A stretch of 64,000 nt of DNA from Sugiyamaella lignohabitans (GCF_001640025.1 NC_031674.1:744001-808000), one strand, 5' to 3'. Shown: positions 1-9,308, numbered from the stretch's first letter. The notes: generated by a model not told the origin, from the sequence alone. Translations and numbers: made by a program.

Positions 1-157
1 TGTGTTCCCCAGCCACCAGGCAAGTGCTTTCCATGTTCACAAAAGAACCTAGGAGCTGTAGTCACCTGTACATACTAAGAAAAAGATACTGTGTGCGACA
101 TTTCCAATCATTACATACAATCCATACATAGCCAGCTTTGTTGCGACCAACGAGCTC

Positions 158-218
158 CGACTCGAGCGAAGCGAGAGGAGCCACGGGGTCTGGGGCAGAG
201 CCCCAGCCGCCGGAGGCA
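158..218 (-). repeat. GC foldback arm, solo
   Basis: Representative solo arm of the dispersed family. Read on the minus strand it begins TGCCTCCGGCGGCTGGGGC, continues through a GGGGC/GCCCC hairpin and a CCCAGACCC(T/C) core, and ends in one of two short hairpins. Type A ends CTCCTGCTTCGCAGGAG; type B ends CTCTCGCTTCGCTCGAG. This copy is type B. It lies 57 bp beyond the stop codon of the gentisate dioxygenase gene and is the last copy before a 12.3 kb copy-free block. Confidence 0.9.
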
Positions 219-275
219 GACCAATCGAAGACTCGTAGAAGACACCATAAGAAATAAGTTAATTAGTTAGATAAG

Positions 276-1268
276 CTAGTCAAATTTAGCCACACGGTGG
301 AGGGCGAGGTTTTCAAGAAGAGGAGTGTCTGAGTAACTGAACAGATAGGCTTGTTCGTCGTCCGAGTGATTGAAGTGTTGGAATTTTACCCAACTTGGGA
401 TACAAAAGGTATCATGCTGGTTCCAAATGAGTTTCTGTTCCTGTTCATTGTGGTTTACAACGGTGTATCCCTTGCCGGAGTACACGTGAACAATGAAAGA
501 GCTGCTCTCTTGTCTCAATGGAGAAGAAGAAGAGGGACTGATTCTCTCAGCCTGAGCGCCAATGATAGTGGACAAGTGCTTCCCTTGCTTTCCCTTGACT
601 TTCGAGACATAGTTATAAATAGCGTGAGACGATGAACTGCTGTCCAAAGTCTTCTGAACTTCGGCCCAAGGATACTTGATGGGCGAATCTCCAACTTCGG
701 GAGTACTTGGATAACGCTTTTCGGCGTATCCTTCAGCAAAGTTTACAGGAATGGATTGAAACATGGGCAAATCAAGACCATCGAGCCAGATCATAGGACC
801 CTCGCCTTCTTTACCGTGATCATGCCACTCCCATCTTGGAGTCAGAATCACGTCTCCACGTTCCATGTACAGTTTCTTGCCCTCTACAGCGGTGAAGCCG
901 CCGGAGCCTTCAATAATAAATCTCAAGGCAAATGCCTGATGCCTGTGAGCTGGAGCAGTCTCTCCAGGATTGATAAGTTGTAATCCAGCATAAAGAGTGT
1001 CAGTGGTTTGAGGAGCTGTCAAAGCAGGGTTAATCAGCATCAAAACCCGTCTTTCTGCTTCATGTTCATTTACCACTCGACCAGATTCTAGAAGAAGAGG
1101 TCTTAATTCCTTGTAATTCCAGACATTGGGGATGGCTTTGGGCTGAGGGACTGGTGGTACCATAGCCGACATGACCGTCCACAAGGGCTCGACATTATGA
1201 GGGGGGAGTGAGTCGATAAGCTTCGATTGCTGTTGCGATCTTTCAGTTGAAGTACTAGTAGGTGTCAT
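276..1268 (-). CDS. GDX1: gentisate 1,2-dioxygenase (cupin)
   Basis: A 330-residue cupin dioxygenase that opens the ring of gentisate (2,5-dihydroxybenzoate) to maleylpyruvate with Fe(II) and O2, probably in the cytosol. The first cupin holds an HRH group (H108, H110) followed by H149 in the WEWHDH stretch, the expected iron ligands, and the RFIIEGSGGFT segment typical of gentisate dioxygenases. A second, degenerate cupin lies at about residues 240-320. Length is near the usual 340-370. It is divergent from the fumarylpyruvate hydrolase gene, with three CGG-N9-CCG palindromes in the shared 390 bp promoter. Candida parapsilosis has the same gene (GDX1) in its gentisate cluster. 1-Hydroxy-2-naphthoate dioxygenase is the closest alternative, but the neighbours argue for gentisate. 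Confidence 0.93.
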   Translation of the reverse strand: MTPTSTSTERSQQQSKLIDSLPPHNVEPLWTVMSAMVPPVPQPKAIPNVWNYKELRPLLLESGRVVNEHEAERRVLMLINPALTAPQTTDTLYAGLQLINPGETAPAHRHQAFALRFIIEGSGGFTAVEGKKLYMERGDVILTPRWEWHDHGKEGEGPMIWLDGLDLPMFQSIPVNFAEGYAEKRYPSTPEVGDSPIKYPWAEVQKTLDSSSSSHAIYNYVSKVKGKQGKHLSTIIGAQAERISPSSSSPLRQESSSFIVHVYSGKGYTVVNHNEQEQKLIWNQHDTFCIPSWVKFQHFNHSDDEQAYLFSYSDTPLLENLALHRVAKFD

Positions 1269-1429
1269 TTTGTAGCGATATATAATTCAATATGATTTGG
1301 TTAGTATCAAGAATTATAATATTTTAAATATCTGATTCATTTATATACTTTTGCTCATCACGAATGTCAGAATTCTCCGGCCGGTGTCGGGTTCTGTATT
1401 AGCAAAATAATTTCTTTTTCAACAAAGTT

Positions 1430-1444
1430 CGGCTCAGAGTGCCG
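1430..1444. promoter_or_regulatory. CGG-N9-CCG palindrome, GDX1/FPH1 promoter (site 1)
   Basis: TTCGG and CCGAA half-sites are separated by nine bases. The symmetry extends one base into the spacer on each side. This is the pattern bound by dimeric Zn2Cys6 regulators. Confidence 0.7.
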
Positions 1445-1482
1445 AATTGCGGGGTGGTGCATGAGTTGACGCATCCCGCACT

Positions 1483-1497
1483 CGGGATATCTATCCG
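1483..1497. promoter_or_regulatory. CGG-N9-CCG palindrome, GDX1/FPH1 promoter (site 2)
   Basis: CTCGG and CCGAA half-sites surround the spacer GATATCTAT. It closely resembles the site at 3425-3439 in the GFA1/regulator promoter. Confidence 0.7.
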
Positions 1498-1526
1498 AAC
1501 AGGATGATTGAACCGCCAGTAAAGTT

Positions 1527-1541
1527 CGGATCTCCAATCCG
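1527..1541. promoter_or_regulatory. CGG-N9-CCG palindrome, GDX1/FPH1 promoter (site 3)
   Basis: TTCGGAT and ATCCGAA form a perfect 7-bp inverted repeat around CTCCA. It is about 115 bp upstream of the FPH1 start codon. Confidence 0.72.
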
Positions 1542-1545
1542 AATT

Positions 1546-1548
<3 letters not shown>

Positions 1549-1577
<29 letters not shown>
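1549..1577. repeat. (TA)n microsatellite
   Basis: A run of alternating A and T in the FPH1 promoter, between operator site 3 and the start codon. Confidence 0.9.
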
Positions 1578-1581
<4 letters not shown>

Positions 1582-1658
1582 AAGTATTAATTAAAAAAAA
1601 TAAACAATTGTATTAGAAACAAAAACACTACAGTTTTAAAACATTAGAGAACATCAAA

Positions 1659-2543
1659 ATGGTTGCTTGGAAGAGACTTATTAGATTTGTAGCTACTGAC
1701 GGCAAAGTGTACCGCGGTGAGCCCATTATTTCTGAAAATCAAGACCTTGGAAAATTGGCCGAGGACGGTACAAAGTTGAGTGCCAAGTTGATCAAGGGTG
1801 ATGATATATTTTCAGAAGATACTGTGGTAACGAACGAGGTTCTTGAAGTTTCCAAGCTTCTTGGACCCCTTGCTCCTACCGACGTCCCTATTGTCAAATG
1901 TGTTGGTTTGAACTATATGAAGCACATCCAAGAGGGTGGAAGAACGCCTCCTCCTTATCCATCAATCTTTTACAAGCCAAACTTTGCCGTTGCCGACCAC
2001 GGTGAGGATATTCCAATTCCCAAGATCAGCCAAGAAAACCAGCTAGACTACGAAGGTGAGCTTTGTGTAGTCATTGGCAAGACTGGAAAGGATATTAAAG
2101 AAGAGGATGCTTTGTCATACGTTGCCGGTTATACCGCTGGTAATGATGTTTCTGCTAGAACTTGGCAGCGTGACCCGAAATATGCAGGTGGTGTACCTCA
2201 ATGGGGTTTCTCTAAATCTTTTGATAAATATGCTCCATTGGGACCCGTTCTTGTTTCTACTTCGGAGATTCAAAACCCTGGAACCTTGGAGTTGAAGACT
2301 TTAGTAAATGGCGAAGTCAGACAACACACAAACACTGATGATCTGTTATTCAATGTGGCCAAGATCATTGCATTCATTTCTCAGGGTACCACTTTAGAAA
2401 AGGGTACAGTTATTATGACAGGAACACCATCCGGTGTTGCCATGGGCATGAAACCTACTCCAAAGTATCTCCATGCCAATGATGTTGTTGAGGTTTATAT
2501 TTCATCCATTGGAACTTTGAAAAATAAGATGCATTTCATTTAG
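1659..2543 (+). CDS. FPH1: fumarylpyruvate hydrolase (FAH family)
   Basis: A 294-residue member of the fumarylacetoacetate hydrolase family. In the gentisate pathway it would cleave fumarylpyruvate to fumarate and pyruvate. The catalytic domain begins at about residue 78 (KCVGLNYMKH). The metal-binding acidic residues E132 and E134 (YEGELCVVIG) and D163 (TAGNDVSAR) are present, as is the late VIMTGTPSGVA loop. The short N-terminal region resembles the acylpyruvase type rather than true fumarylacetoacetase. It is divergent from GDX1 and convergent with the GFA1 gene. The start has A at -3 and G at +4 (CAAAATGG). An acylpyruvase with another substrate is possible, but clustering with gentisate dioxygenase makes fumarylpyruvate the best guess. 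Confidence 0.9.
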   Translation: MVAWKRLIRFVATDGKVYRGEPIISENQDLGKLAEDGTKLSAKLIKGDDIFSEDTVVTNEVLEVSKLLGPLAPTDVPIVKCVGLNYMKHIQEGGRTPPPYPSIFYKPNFAVADHGEDIPIPKISQENQLDYEGELCVVIGKTGKDIKEEDALSYVAGYTAGNDVSARTWQRDPKYAGGVPQWGFSKSFDKYAPLGPVLVSTSEIQNPGTLELKTLVNGEVRQHTNTDDLLFNVAKIIAFISQGTTLEKGTVIMTGTPSGVAMGMKPTPKYLHANDVVEVYISSIGTLKNKMHFI

Positions 2544-2886
2544 AGCATTTTTTAGATATTAGTTATATATATATAGGGAATAAAGTGGAGGATATTATAT
2601 ATAGAAAAGTTACGATTGATACTGATAAATCCCATTACGCTCTAGCCTAACAGAGAAATATAGATCAAGAGAGGATGAATATAATGAAATTAAGACGAGT
2701 AACCGTGGCACTGAATAATATCAAAGTTCGCAACTCACTATCATCTCCCCCAACAATCTAGGCAAGAAAAAAACACAAAGGTAATATACAGTTTAAGTAG
2801 TACATGACTAATGCTACAGTGCATCATATTAATTTAAAATGGTTGAAATTGCAGGTAATTCAATTAAGGGCTGTACACCAATTTTG
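2544..2886. other. convergent spacer FPH1/GFA1
   Basis: A 343 bp AT-rich stretch between two convergent stop codons. Nothing is recognised beyond probable 3' untranslated regions. Confidence 0.6.
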
Positions 2887-3297
2887 CTACACAATTTGAG
2901 TGTCTACATTAGCAAGATAGGCTTTACGAGAGTCGTCAAAAAGAGCTTTGGCAGGAACGAAATTGTTTCTCCAAATTTCAGGATCATCCATGAGAGTGGA
3001 TCTCACCATGTAAAGACCCTCGTGCTTAGTAGGTATAGTTAACAGAGTGCAACCACATTCACCACAAAAAAGTTTCTTCTTAATAAATCCGCTCTGAGTA
3101 GCAGTGACAATATATTCTTTTAGCACCTTCTTGTCATCGTGAATTTTAACATCACTCTCATTGTACTTAGCCAAGATCTGTCCCAAGTGACCAGATCCCT
3201 TACGGCAGTCTGAGCAGTAGCAGGCAAGTGTGGCTATAGGTGTGGTAGGAGCAGTGAACCCAACAGCTCCACAAAGACAAGATCCCTCCGCACTCAT
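2887..3297 (-). CDS. GFA1: GFA/CENP-V family zinc protein, candidate maleylpyruvate isomerase
   Basis: A 136-residue single-domain protein of the glutathione-dependent formaldehyde-activating (GFA/CENP-V) family. The Cys pattern is complete: CLCG at residues 7-10, CYCSDC near 27-32, and CGECGC near 78-83. A GFA gene also sits in the C. parapsilosis gentisate cluster (GFA1). Maleylpyruvate made by gentisate dioxygenase must be isomerised to fumarylpyruvate, a step that is glutathione-dependent in many organisms, and no classical glutathione-S-transferase-type isomerase is found here. I infer that this protein may fill that step. Family membership is clear; the reaction is not shown by the sequence. 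Confidence 0.85.
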   Translation of the reverse strand: MSAEGSCLCGAVGFTAPTTPIATLACYCSDCRKGSGHLGQILAKYNESDVKIHDDKKVLKEYIVTATQSGFIKKKLFCGECGCTLLTIPTKHEGLYMVRSTLMDDPEIWRNNFVPAKALFDDSRKAYLANVDTQIV

Positions 3298-3424
3298 TTT
3301 ATCAGAAAATGTGAGCGAACTATTATATTATAATATAAACTAGCCATTATATAGCGGTATATATATTATAGTCACGGGAATCATCAACCCCACAAAGTGG
3401 CTAAATATGACATGCATAAAAGCT

Positions 3425-3439
3425 CGGGATATTTAGCCG
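3425..3439. promoter_or_regulatory. CGG-N9-CCG palindrome, GFA1/regulator promoter (site 4)
   Basis: CTCGG and CCGAC surround GATATTTAG. The spacer differs from site 2 at only two positions. It lies about 128 bp upstream of the GFA1 start. Confidence 0.7.
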
Positions 3440-3918
3440 ACCAGTCAAAAGTTCCGCTTTCGTTAATTTTCAGTTAAACTTAGGAGATCAGGGAGGCCGC
3501 CAAACTTTATATTGAATCAAATAGTGAAAAAATGTTAACTATAGACATTTTATATATTTCTCATAATAATTGTTGAATAATATAATAGCAAGTACATCTC
3601 CCCTCTCTACTGTTAGTTTTCCAACATTCACCACCGATAGCCGGTACTTGTCCCAATCTGGAATTCCGCACATACCGAGACTTTCCGAACTAGGGCATTG
3701 TACCCCACACCCTCTCCAATTGGAACAACAATTTCGACTTGGTGCTAAATGACATTGCCCACAATGCCATGATCCCTCGTTGAATATTGACTAATCACCC
3801 ATCAAACCTATCTTGTTGACTTATTGTCATCCGGGCATACATATTATTGGGTTTTGTGGTTGAAATCATTCATTAAATCCCGCATTTGCCTGTTGACAAT
3901 ATTTGTTAAGTTGATTAA

Positions 3919-3934
3919 CGGGCTGAACGAGCCG
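3919..3934. promoter_or_regulatory. CGG-N10-CCG variant near the regulator start
   Basis: CGG and CCGAAA with a ten-base spacer, about 95 bp upstream of the regulator start codon. The spacing is one base longer than in the nine other sites, so it may be a weak site or chance. Confidence 0.35.
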
Positions 3935-3969
3935 AAAGTTCGGGAGAATCTCTGCATGCTCAGAATAGT

Positions 3970-3984
3970 CGGAAAAAGAATCCG
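3970..3984. promoter_or_regulatory. CGG-N9-CCG palindrome just upstream of the regulator (site 5)
   Basis: GTCGG and CCGTT surround AAAAAGAAT. It ends 45 bp before the regulator ATG, which would suit autoregulation. Confidence 0.6.
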
Positions 3985-4029
3985 TTGCAGGTGTTAGATA
4001 CTTCTTAGTCAAGTGTGGGGAATAGATCA

Positions 4030-6690
4030 ATGGACGGAATTAAAAAATCCCATCAACAAGTGGATGGGCAGGGTTTAGAGAGCCATTCAATCGTTGGTGA
4101 AAGGGTGGATCGGTCTCCAATTCAAGAATATGATGATAGCATGTACAATGATTCGTCTTCTACTAAGCGAAGAAGAGTGAATCTCGCTTGTGTGCAGTGT
4201 AGAGATAGGAAAGTTCGCTGTGATGGAGCTCAACCAAGTTGTGGAAGATGTAATAGCCGTGGTACAAATTGTACTTATGCCAAGAAGTTCGCTCGTGCAA
4301 GGGTCAGTGCTGAGTATGTTCGTGAACTAGAGGAGAAGCTTGGACTTGTGGGAGGTAGTGATAGTAGAGACTGGTCGCAAGCTCCAACATCTCCAGGCCC
4401 ACGAACGGTCTCAACAATTTCTCTAGAAGAGGCGACGTCTGGAGTTGGTTCAGCAATTCCGTCTCAATCAGAACAACAAGGACCAGGGGTTCATTCTATA
4501 AATGAAGGGATGTTTGGCGAGAACCAATCCAACTCGTCTCAATTACTACACCACAATAGTTCGTTCGCCGTCATTCCGAGAACTTCTCAAGACTCAAACA
4601 TGCACTCACTCGGCTCAAATCAGTTGAATGCGAATAGCATATCGCCATCAACGACATATTCGATAAATTCCATAGATATCAGTCCTAATGGGACTGCAGA
4701 TTCGAACCAACCTGGTACTCTATCCAATTCTCTGAAAACATCTACTGATGCAGGTACCAGTTTATCAGCCAGCATATCATCTCGTCCCAAAACCGTTTCA
4801 TCATCATCAGCATTTGGAGACCCTGAGGATCCAACAACAGCTGCAGATGCTATGGGTGCGACAGCCAAGAAAACCAATGCTCGTAGACAAGATTTCTATG
4901 GATCTTCGTCAGCAATGTCATTTATGAAACTTGTCGAGGCAGCTGTTAATGCTGGTAAGGGGAATTCGAACATGCGAGCCAATGAATCGGAGGGATCTAA
5001 AAATTTCGCTCCTCACAAGTACAAGATGGCATACTCATGTGCCCCTTCATACTTGACAGGAGGGTCTGCTAAAGAAGAGGATTGGGTGGTACCCCCTCGA
5101 CGGTTGGCGGACCATTATGTTCAATCATATTTCACATACGTCTATTCATTGTATCCATTTATTCATCAGACGTCGTTTATGACAGCTTATAATTCGGTTT
5201 GGGTGAGCGACTCTGAGCAAACAGATACTAATAATGGAAATGGAAATGGGACTGGCACTAGCAGAAGCGATGCTTTTGCCAAAGGTTCCTATGGTAATAA
5301 CAGAATAAATGATGGCTTCGACGATAGCAGTGATGATGAGTTGAATGATGGCCATATGTTCTATTGCATTATGAATATGGTGTTTGCATTTGGTTGTTTG
5401 TTTTCCTCGGGCGTTGAAAGTATATCTAGAGAGAGTTCTTCTCAGGTCTATTTTGACCGTGCCAGGGAGCATTTGAATTTTGATGTACTAGCGACTGGAG
5501 ACTCTGGGTCACTTATTCTTCTTCAGGCTCTCCTACTAATTGGCCAATATCTTCAAGCAACTCAACGTCCAGCTGCCTGTTGGAATGTGGTTGGTCTCGC
5601 TATCAGAGTAGCACAGGAACTAGGCCTGCACCAAGAACATCATATTGCTTCTCGGCCCAGTGTGATTGAACAGGAGTTATGTCGAAGATTGTGGTACGGT
5701 TGCACATTAATGGATCGTATAGTGTCAATGACATTTGGAAGACCACTGATGGTTACTCAGGATTTCAAAGTCAACCCACCTGCATTTCTCGATGATAGCT
5801 ATATCACCGACTCTGGAACGATCACTCCACCAAAATCTAGTCCTCCTTCAATTCTTGGATTTTATCAACAAACTATTTTGCTGTACGATATTCTGGCAGA
5901 TATTTTACAAAATGTATACGATACACATGACTCGACTGCTGTCGACGACGATGAGCAGCGCCTACTTGTTCTTACAAATATTCTCAAGACTGACTGCCGC
6001 CTTAACAAGTTTAAAAAGAATATTCCTCCTCATCTCCAAGTCGAAAAAATTTTGCAGCATCCACCATCAAATCCTTTTGCCCGTCAAACAAATGTTTTGC
6101 AGGCAAGAATTTTACATCTAGAGATAATGTTGTACAGACCCATCGTACTCTCTAATTCGACCCTGAAAGGTAAGCAGTCACCCTTGAATAATGATAGTAG
6201 CCTGCAATTGTCGCTGGAGAACACGATTTGTAGACTTTGTGTGATGTCCGCGATAAACCTCATCAAATTGATATTTGATAACAAAGACAGCCCCAACGTC
6301 CCTGCGATATGGTATAATATCTTTTACATTTATACCTCAGCATCTGTCCTCATGGCAGCCAAGCTTCGACCATCGCTGAAGAGCGAGCTTGATAGCGAAT
6401 CAATGGAAGCAGCTTGGAAAATGGCCTTACACTTGCTTCGCATCTTTGAACAAACTGGTCCATCTGCTACACGCTGCCTTCGAATCCTGGAAGTTCTGCA
6501 CGATAAAATATCTTCAGCAAGCCATCACCAATCCAAGCCTATGTTTGATTTTCTCCCCAACTTGGTCGATTCTGAAATTGATTTCGGACCCGATTCCGAT
6601 CTTTTGTATAGTATGATGAATGATGCGTATGGCCCATTCTCGAGCAATACCATAGATTTCCACTACTTGGATAATCTTCCTGGTTTATAA
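4030..6690 (+). CDS. Zn2Cys6 transcription factor of the gentisate cluster
   Basis: An 886-residue fungal binuclear zinc cluster regulator. The DNA-binding motif is C54-x2-C57-x6-C64-x6-C71-x2-C74-x6-C81, preceded by a basic KRRR stretch and followed by a short coiled segment. Residues 110-300 are Ser/Asn/Gln-rich. A fungal-specific regulatory domain starts near 345 (PPRRLADHYVQSYFTYVYSLYPF). The acidic and aromatic C-terminus could be an activation domain. The open frame extends to a GTG at 4015, but the first ATG is at 4030 and is taken as the start. It lies inside the gentisate cluster, divergent from GFA1. The CGG-N9-CCG sites in all three cluster promoters, including its own, are its likely targets. 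C. parapsilosis has a comparable regulator gene (OTF1) in its cluster; orthology is inferred. Confidence 0.88.
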   Translation: MDGIKKSHQQVDGQGLESHSIVGERVDRSPIQEYDDSMYNDSSSTKRRRVNLACVQCRDRKVRCDGAQPSCGRCNSRGTNCTYAKKFARARVSAEYVRELEEKLGLVGGSDSRDWSQAPTSPGPRTVSTISLEEATSGVGSAIPSQSEQQGPGVHSINEGMFGENQSNSSQLLHHNSSFAVIPRTSQDSNMHSLGSNQLNANSISPSTTYSINSIDISPNGTADSNQPGTLSNSLKTSTDAGTSLSASISSRPKTVSSSSAFGDPEDPTTAADAMGATAKKTNARRQDFYGSSSAMSFMKLVEAAVNAGKGNSNMRANESEGSKNFAPHKYKMAYSCAPSYLTGGSAKEEDWVVPPRRLADHYVQSYFTYVYSLYPFIHQTSFMTAYNSVWVSDSEQTDTNNGNGNGTGTSRSDAFAKGSYGNNRINDGFDDSSDDELNDGHMFYCIMNMVFAFGCLFSSGVESISRESSSQVYFDRAREHLNFDVLATGDSGSLILLQALLLIGQYLQATQRPAACWNVVGLAIRVAQELGLHQEHHIASRPSVIEQELCRRLWYGCTLMDRIVSMTFGRPLMVTQDFKVNPPAFLDDSYITDSGTITPPKSSPPSILGFYQQTILLYDILADILQNVYDTHDSTAVDDDEQRLLVLTNILKTDCRLNKFKKNIPPHLQVEKILQHPPSNPFARQTNVLQARILHLEIMLYRPIVLSNSTLKGKQSPLNNDSSLQLSLENTICRLCVMSAINLIKLIFDNKDSPNVPAIWYNIFYIYTSASVLMAAKLRPSLKSELDSESMEAAWKMALHLLRIFEQTGPSATRCLRILEVLHDKISSASHHQSKPMFDFLPNLVDSEIDFGPDSDLLYSMMNDAYGPFSSNTIDFHYLDNLPGL

Positions 6691-6898
6691 ATGAGATACC
6701 TATTTATTAATGAATTTATGACGCCTTATATACCTGCCACCTGCATGATGAAGAGAAGAATATTTACGGAATAGGTGTCTACAATATATCACCATTCCCT
6801 TTAGTTCTTCTCATCGCTGAGAATTAAACAATTTCAAATAAAAATATCATCAATACAGTCAGGTTACAAAACAATACAAACAGAGACACATTACCAAT

Positions 6899-8398
6899 TT
6901 AAATACCAAGAGTCTTTTTAGCTCTTTTCGTGAAATACAGTTGGAGTGCAAGCACACTAGCAAGGGAGACCACACCCATCAGGCCGGCCATCAAACCACC
7001 TGCACCGCTGAATCCCAGGTTGTCAAACATATCTGGGAAATAGAAGGGGCCAATGAAACCGTAGGTCTGTCTGAAGAAGTTGATGAAATTGCCAATCTCA
7101 ATAGACCTTTTATAGTCAACGTCAATACTATAGGTGATCAAGATGGTAGTAACAATCTGATTTCCGCAGGCAGCAATAGCAGCACCTACTAAAGGAGTGA
7201 TGTTCCATTTCATGGGCGTTGCCTGCTCAAGTCTAACACCCCAAACTATAATGCCCACCATAGCAAGAATGAAGCCAATATATGATAGGGTCAATCGGTC
7301 TTCTATAACCTTGACTCCACGTTTACGAACACATCTCGTCATCCACCAGTCTGACAAAGGCCCAGACATTACTTCGCCAATGATGGAACCAACCAAGACG
7401 GCAATCATTTGTAGACCAAGGCCAACGGCGTCCAGGCCAAATTTAGGACCGAAAACTTGTGGTGTTTCAACAATAAGCACAATATTTGCGTAACAAAAGA
7501 CAACAGCATATGCCAATGATGGAATAAATACTCTGATTTCTCTGGCCTCGGCAAGAGGAGCGATAAAACTCCAGAGGTTAATCGTAACATTTGATTTGGA
7601 CTTGAATTTAAAGAGTGAATCAGGCTCATTGACGACAATACCATCTCGCTCCCAAAGAGTCTCACTGGCAATCATCCAGCCAAGGAAAGCAACAAAATTC
7701 ATAATGGCCAGAATAAAGTATACCCATTTGATAGCAGCATATTTTACCACAAAACCCATGATGAAGGGACCACCTGGAGTACCAAGGGTAATCATAAGAG
7801 ACCACCAACCATTCTTACTTCCTCTTTGATGAGAGAAGAACATTTCTGTGACAAGAACAGCACCCAAACCAAGACTAGGAGATACAAAGAGTCCTACAAG
7901 AACTCTTGTAGCCATCTGTTGTCCATAGGTCTTGGCAAAGCCACCACCAATATTGGCAGCACAGCAACAAAGACAGGAAATTACCTGAATCTTTTTACGG
8001 CCATATTTATTCATAATAGGAGTAGTGAAAATAGGTACAATTCCACTAATGAGAATTTGTGCGGATGTGAAATAAGAACAGGTTGGAATAGATACTCCAT
8101 ACTCTTCGGCCATACCTGGATAAGCAGGAACAATACCAGCAGCTCCAAAAGTGACCAACATACAAGAGTAGGCAATCAACGCCAAATGTAAATGTTTCTT
8201 AAGAGCTGGCCAATTGAGAGGATCTAATGGATCATGCGAAGGCATGGGGTCCAACTCAAGGGTTCCATGACGTTGAAGAATGTATTCAGTATTAAGCTCG
8301 GAAGGAGGTGGATATTGTTCTTCATGTTGAGAACCAATGTTTTTCTCTTGATCAGTAAAGGGAGATCCGTTAGGATGTTTGATTTCTAGATCACTCAT
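6899..8398 (-). CDS. MFS transporter, DHA1-like, candidate hydroxybenzoate transporter
   Basis: A 499-residue major facilitator with a cytosolic N-terminus of about 75 residues (LDPMPSHDPLDPLNWPALKKH, typical of fungal DHA1 proteins) and about 12 membrane segments. The loop 2-3 signature appears as MNKYGRKKI. The segment GTPGGPFIMGFVV matches the proline/glycine-rich helix 5 motif C of proton antiporters. The gene is divergent from the aromatic hydroxylase gene across a 1.0 kb promoter with four CGG-N9-CCG palindromes. Uptake or efflux of hydroxybenzoates is inferred from this position. C. parapsilosis has MFS hydroxybenzoate transporters named HBT; whether this is their orthologue cannot be told here. 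Confidence 0.85.
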   Translation of the reverse strand: MSDLEIKHPNGSPFTDQEKNIGSQHEEQYPPPSELNTEYILQRHGTLELDPMPSHDPLDPLNWPALKKHLHLALIAYSCMLVTFGAAGIVPAYPGMAEEYGVSIPTCSYFTSAQILISGIVPIFTTPIMNKYGRKKIQVISCLCCCAANIGGGFAKTYGQQMATRVLVGLFVSPSLGLGAVLVTEMFFSHQRGSKNGWWSLMITLGTPGGPFIMGFVVKYAAIKWVYFILAIMNFVAFLGWMIASETLWERDGIVVNEPDSLFKFKSKSNVTINLWSFIAPLAEAREIRVFIPSLAYAVVFCYANIVLIVETPQVFGPKFGLDAVGLGLQMIAVLVGSIIGEVMSGPLSDWWMTRCVRKRGVKVIEDRLTLSYIGFILAMVGIIVWGVRLEQATPMKWNITPLVGAAIAACGNQIVTTILITYSIDVDYKRSIEIGNFINFFRQTYGFIGPFYFPDMFDNLGFSGAGGLMAGLMGVVSLASVLALQLYFTKRAKKTLGI

Positions 8399-8405
8399 TG
8401 CTAGT

Positions 8406-8425
8406 TATATAATAATAATAATAAT
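8406..8425. repeat. (ATA/AAT)n microsatellite
   Basis: A short ATA/AAT run just upstream of the transporter start codon. Confidence 0.8.
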
Positions 8426-8588
8426 GACCACTGTTGGGAATTTTTTATTTGTGCCTGAACCATTGGAATTTATACCACTGAAAGTCTTTGAAGTTCGGGA
8501 AAGTTTATAAGTTGGATCCCCGCAGTAGATCAATACATAGTGGGGTACACAGGAACAGGTGTATGCATTGACTTTTTAGTCCAAATGT

Positions 8589-8603
8589 CGGAAGCACCAG
8601 CCG
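8589..8603. promoter_or_regulatory. CGG-N9-CCG palindrome, transporter/hydroxylase promoter (site 6)
   Basis: GTCGG and CCGCT surround AAGCACCAG, about 190 bp upstream of the transporter start. Confidence 0.6.
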
Positions 8604-9068
8604 CTAGTTCCAGAAATATGTACAAGCCAATAAATCCTGCAATTCGGTTCGTCTAATCTATCGAGTAATGGCTGGTATGCTCGATCTCTAATTTGACCAC
8701 TTCTTTGCTCATGCAAATTCTCTTGCAGAGAGTGTCTCACTCAACGCCTTTTTTAGAAAATATGCATTAGAAAGGATTATCCAGCACGACGCGAGTTTTG
8801 GCCAATTCTGCTTAAATTTAGAGTTTAAGGCTTTGCCAAAAACATGGAGAAGATTTATACCGATTTAGGTTTCGGATAACGGCCTCAGTCGTCAAAACAA
8901 TATCCTGGCCCATGACGGGTCAATCTGGTATATGTTTGAAAATAATATAATAATAATATGTGTAATATTTCTGATAAAGCCATAGCACAGAACGGATTAA
9001 AAGATGACGGCTACTTTAACGCCGACCCCGCCTTTGACGTAGGTTCTTGAGACATTGAGTGGCCGGCT

Positions 9069-9083
9069 CGGTACCTGTGCCCG
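9069..9083. promoter_or_regulatory. CGG-N9-CCG palindrome, transporter/hydroxylase promoter (site 7)
   Basis: CTCGG and CCGAC surround TACCTGTGC. It is 28 bp from site 8, about three helical turns. Confidence 0.7.
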
Positions 9084-9111
9084 ACCACACCCCACCAGAT
9101 TAGTCTAAGCT

Positions 9112-9126
9112 CGGGTTCACGTCCCG
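9112..9126. promoter_or_regulatory. CGG-N9-CCG palindrome, transporter/hydroxylase promoter (site 8)
   Basis: GCTCGGG and CCCGAGC form a perfect 7-bp inverted repeat around TTCACGT. Confidence 0.75.
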
Positions 9127-9293
9127 AGCAGAGGCTGCAATGATCGGCATTCCCGAAGCATGAGAGCTTGGTACTTTACCTTATCTTCAGGGGACTAGAT
9201 GCTTTCGGGATAGTGGAGAAGGGACATGGACCCGACTGGAAACATCTTCTGGAACAACTAATATGCCCGATTTAATAGGGTTAACATGTTTGT

Positions 9294-9308
9294 CGGCTCA
9301 AGGAACCG
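9294..9308. promoter_or_regulatory. CGG-N9-CCG palindrome, hydroxylase promoter (site 9)
   Basis: TGTCGG and CCGACA form a perfect inverted repeat around CTCAAGGAA, about 125 bp upstream of the hydroxylase start codon. Confidence 0.72.
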
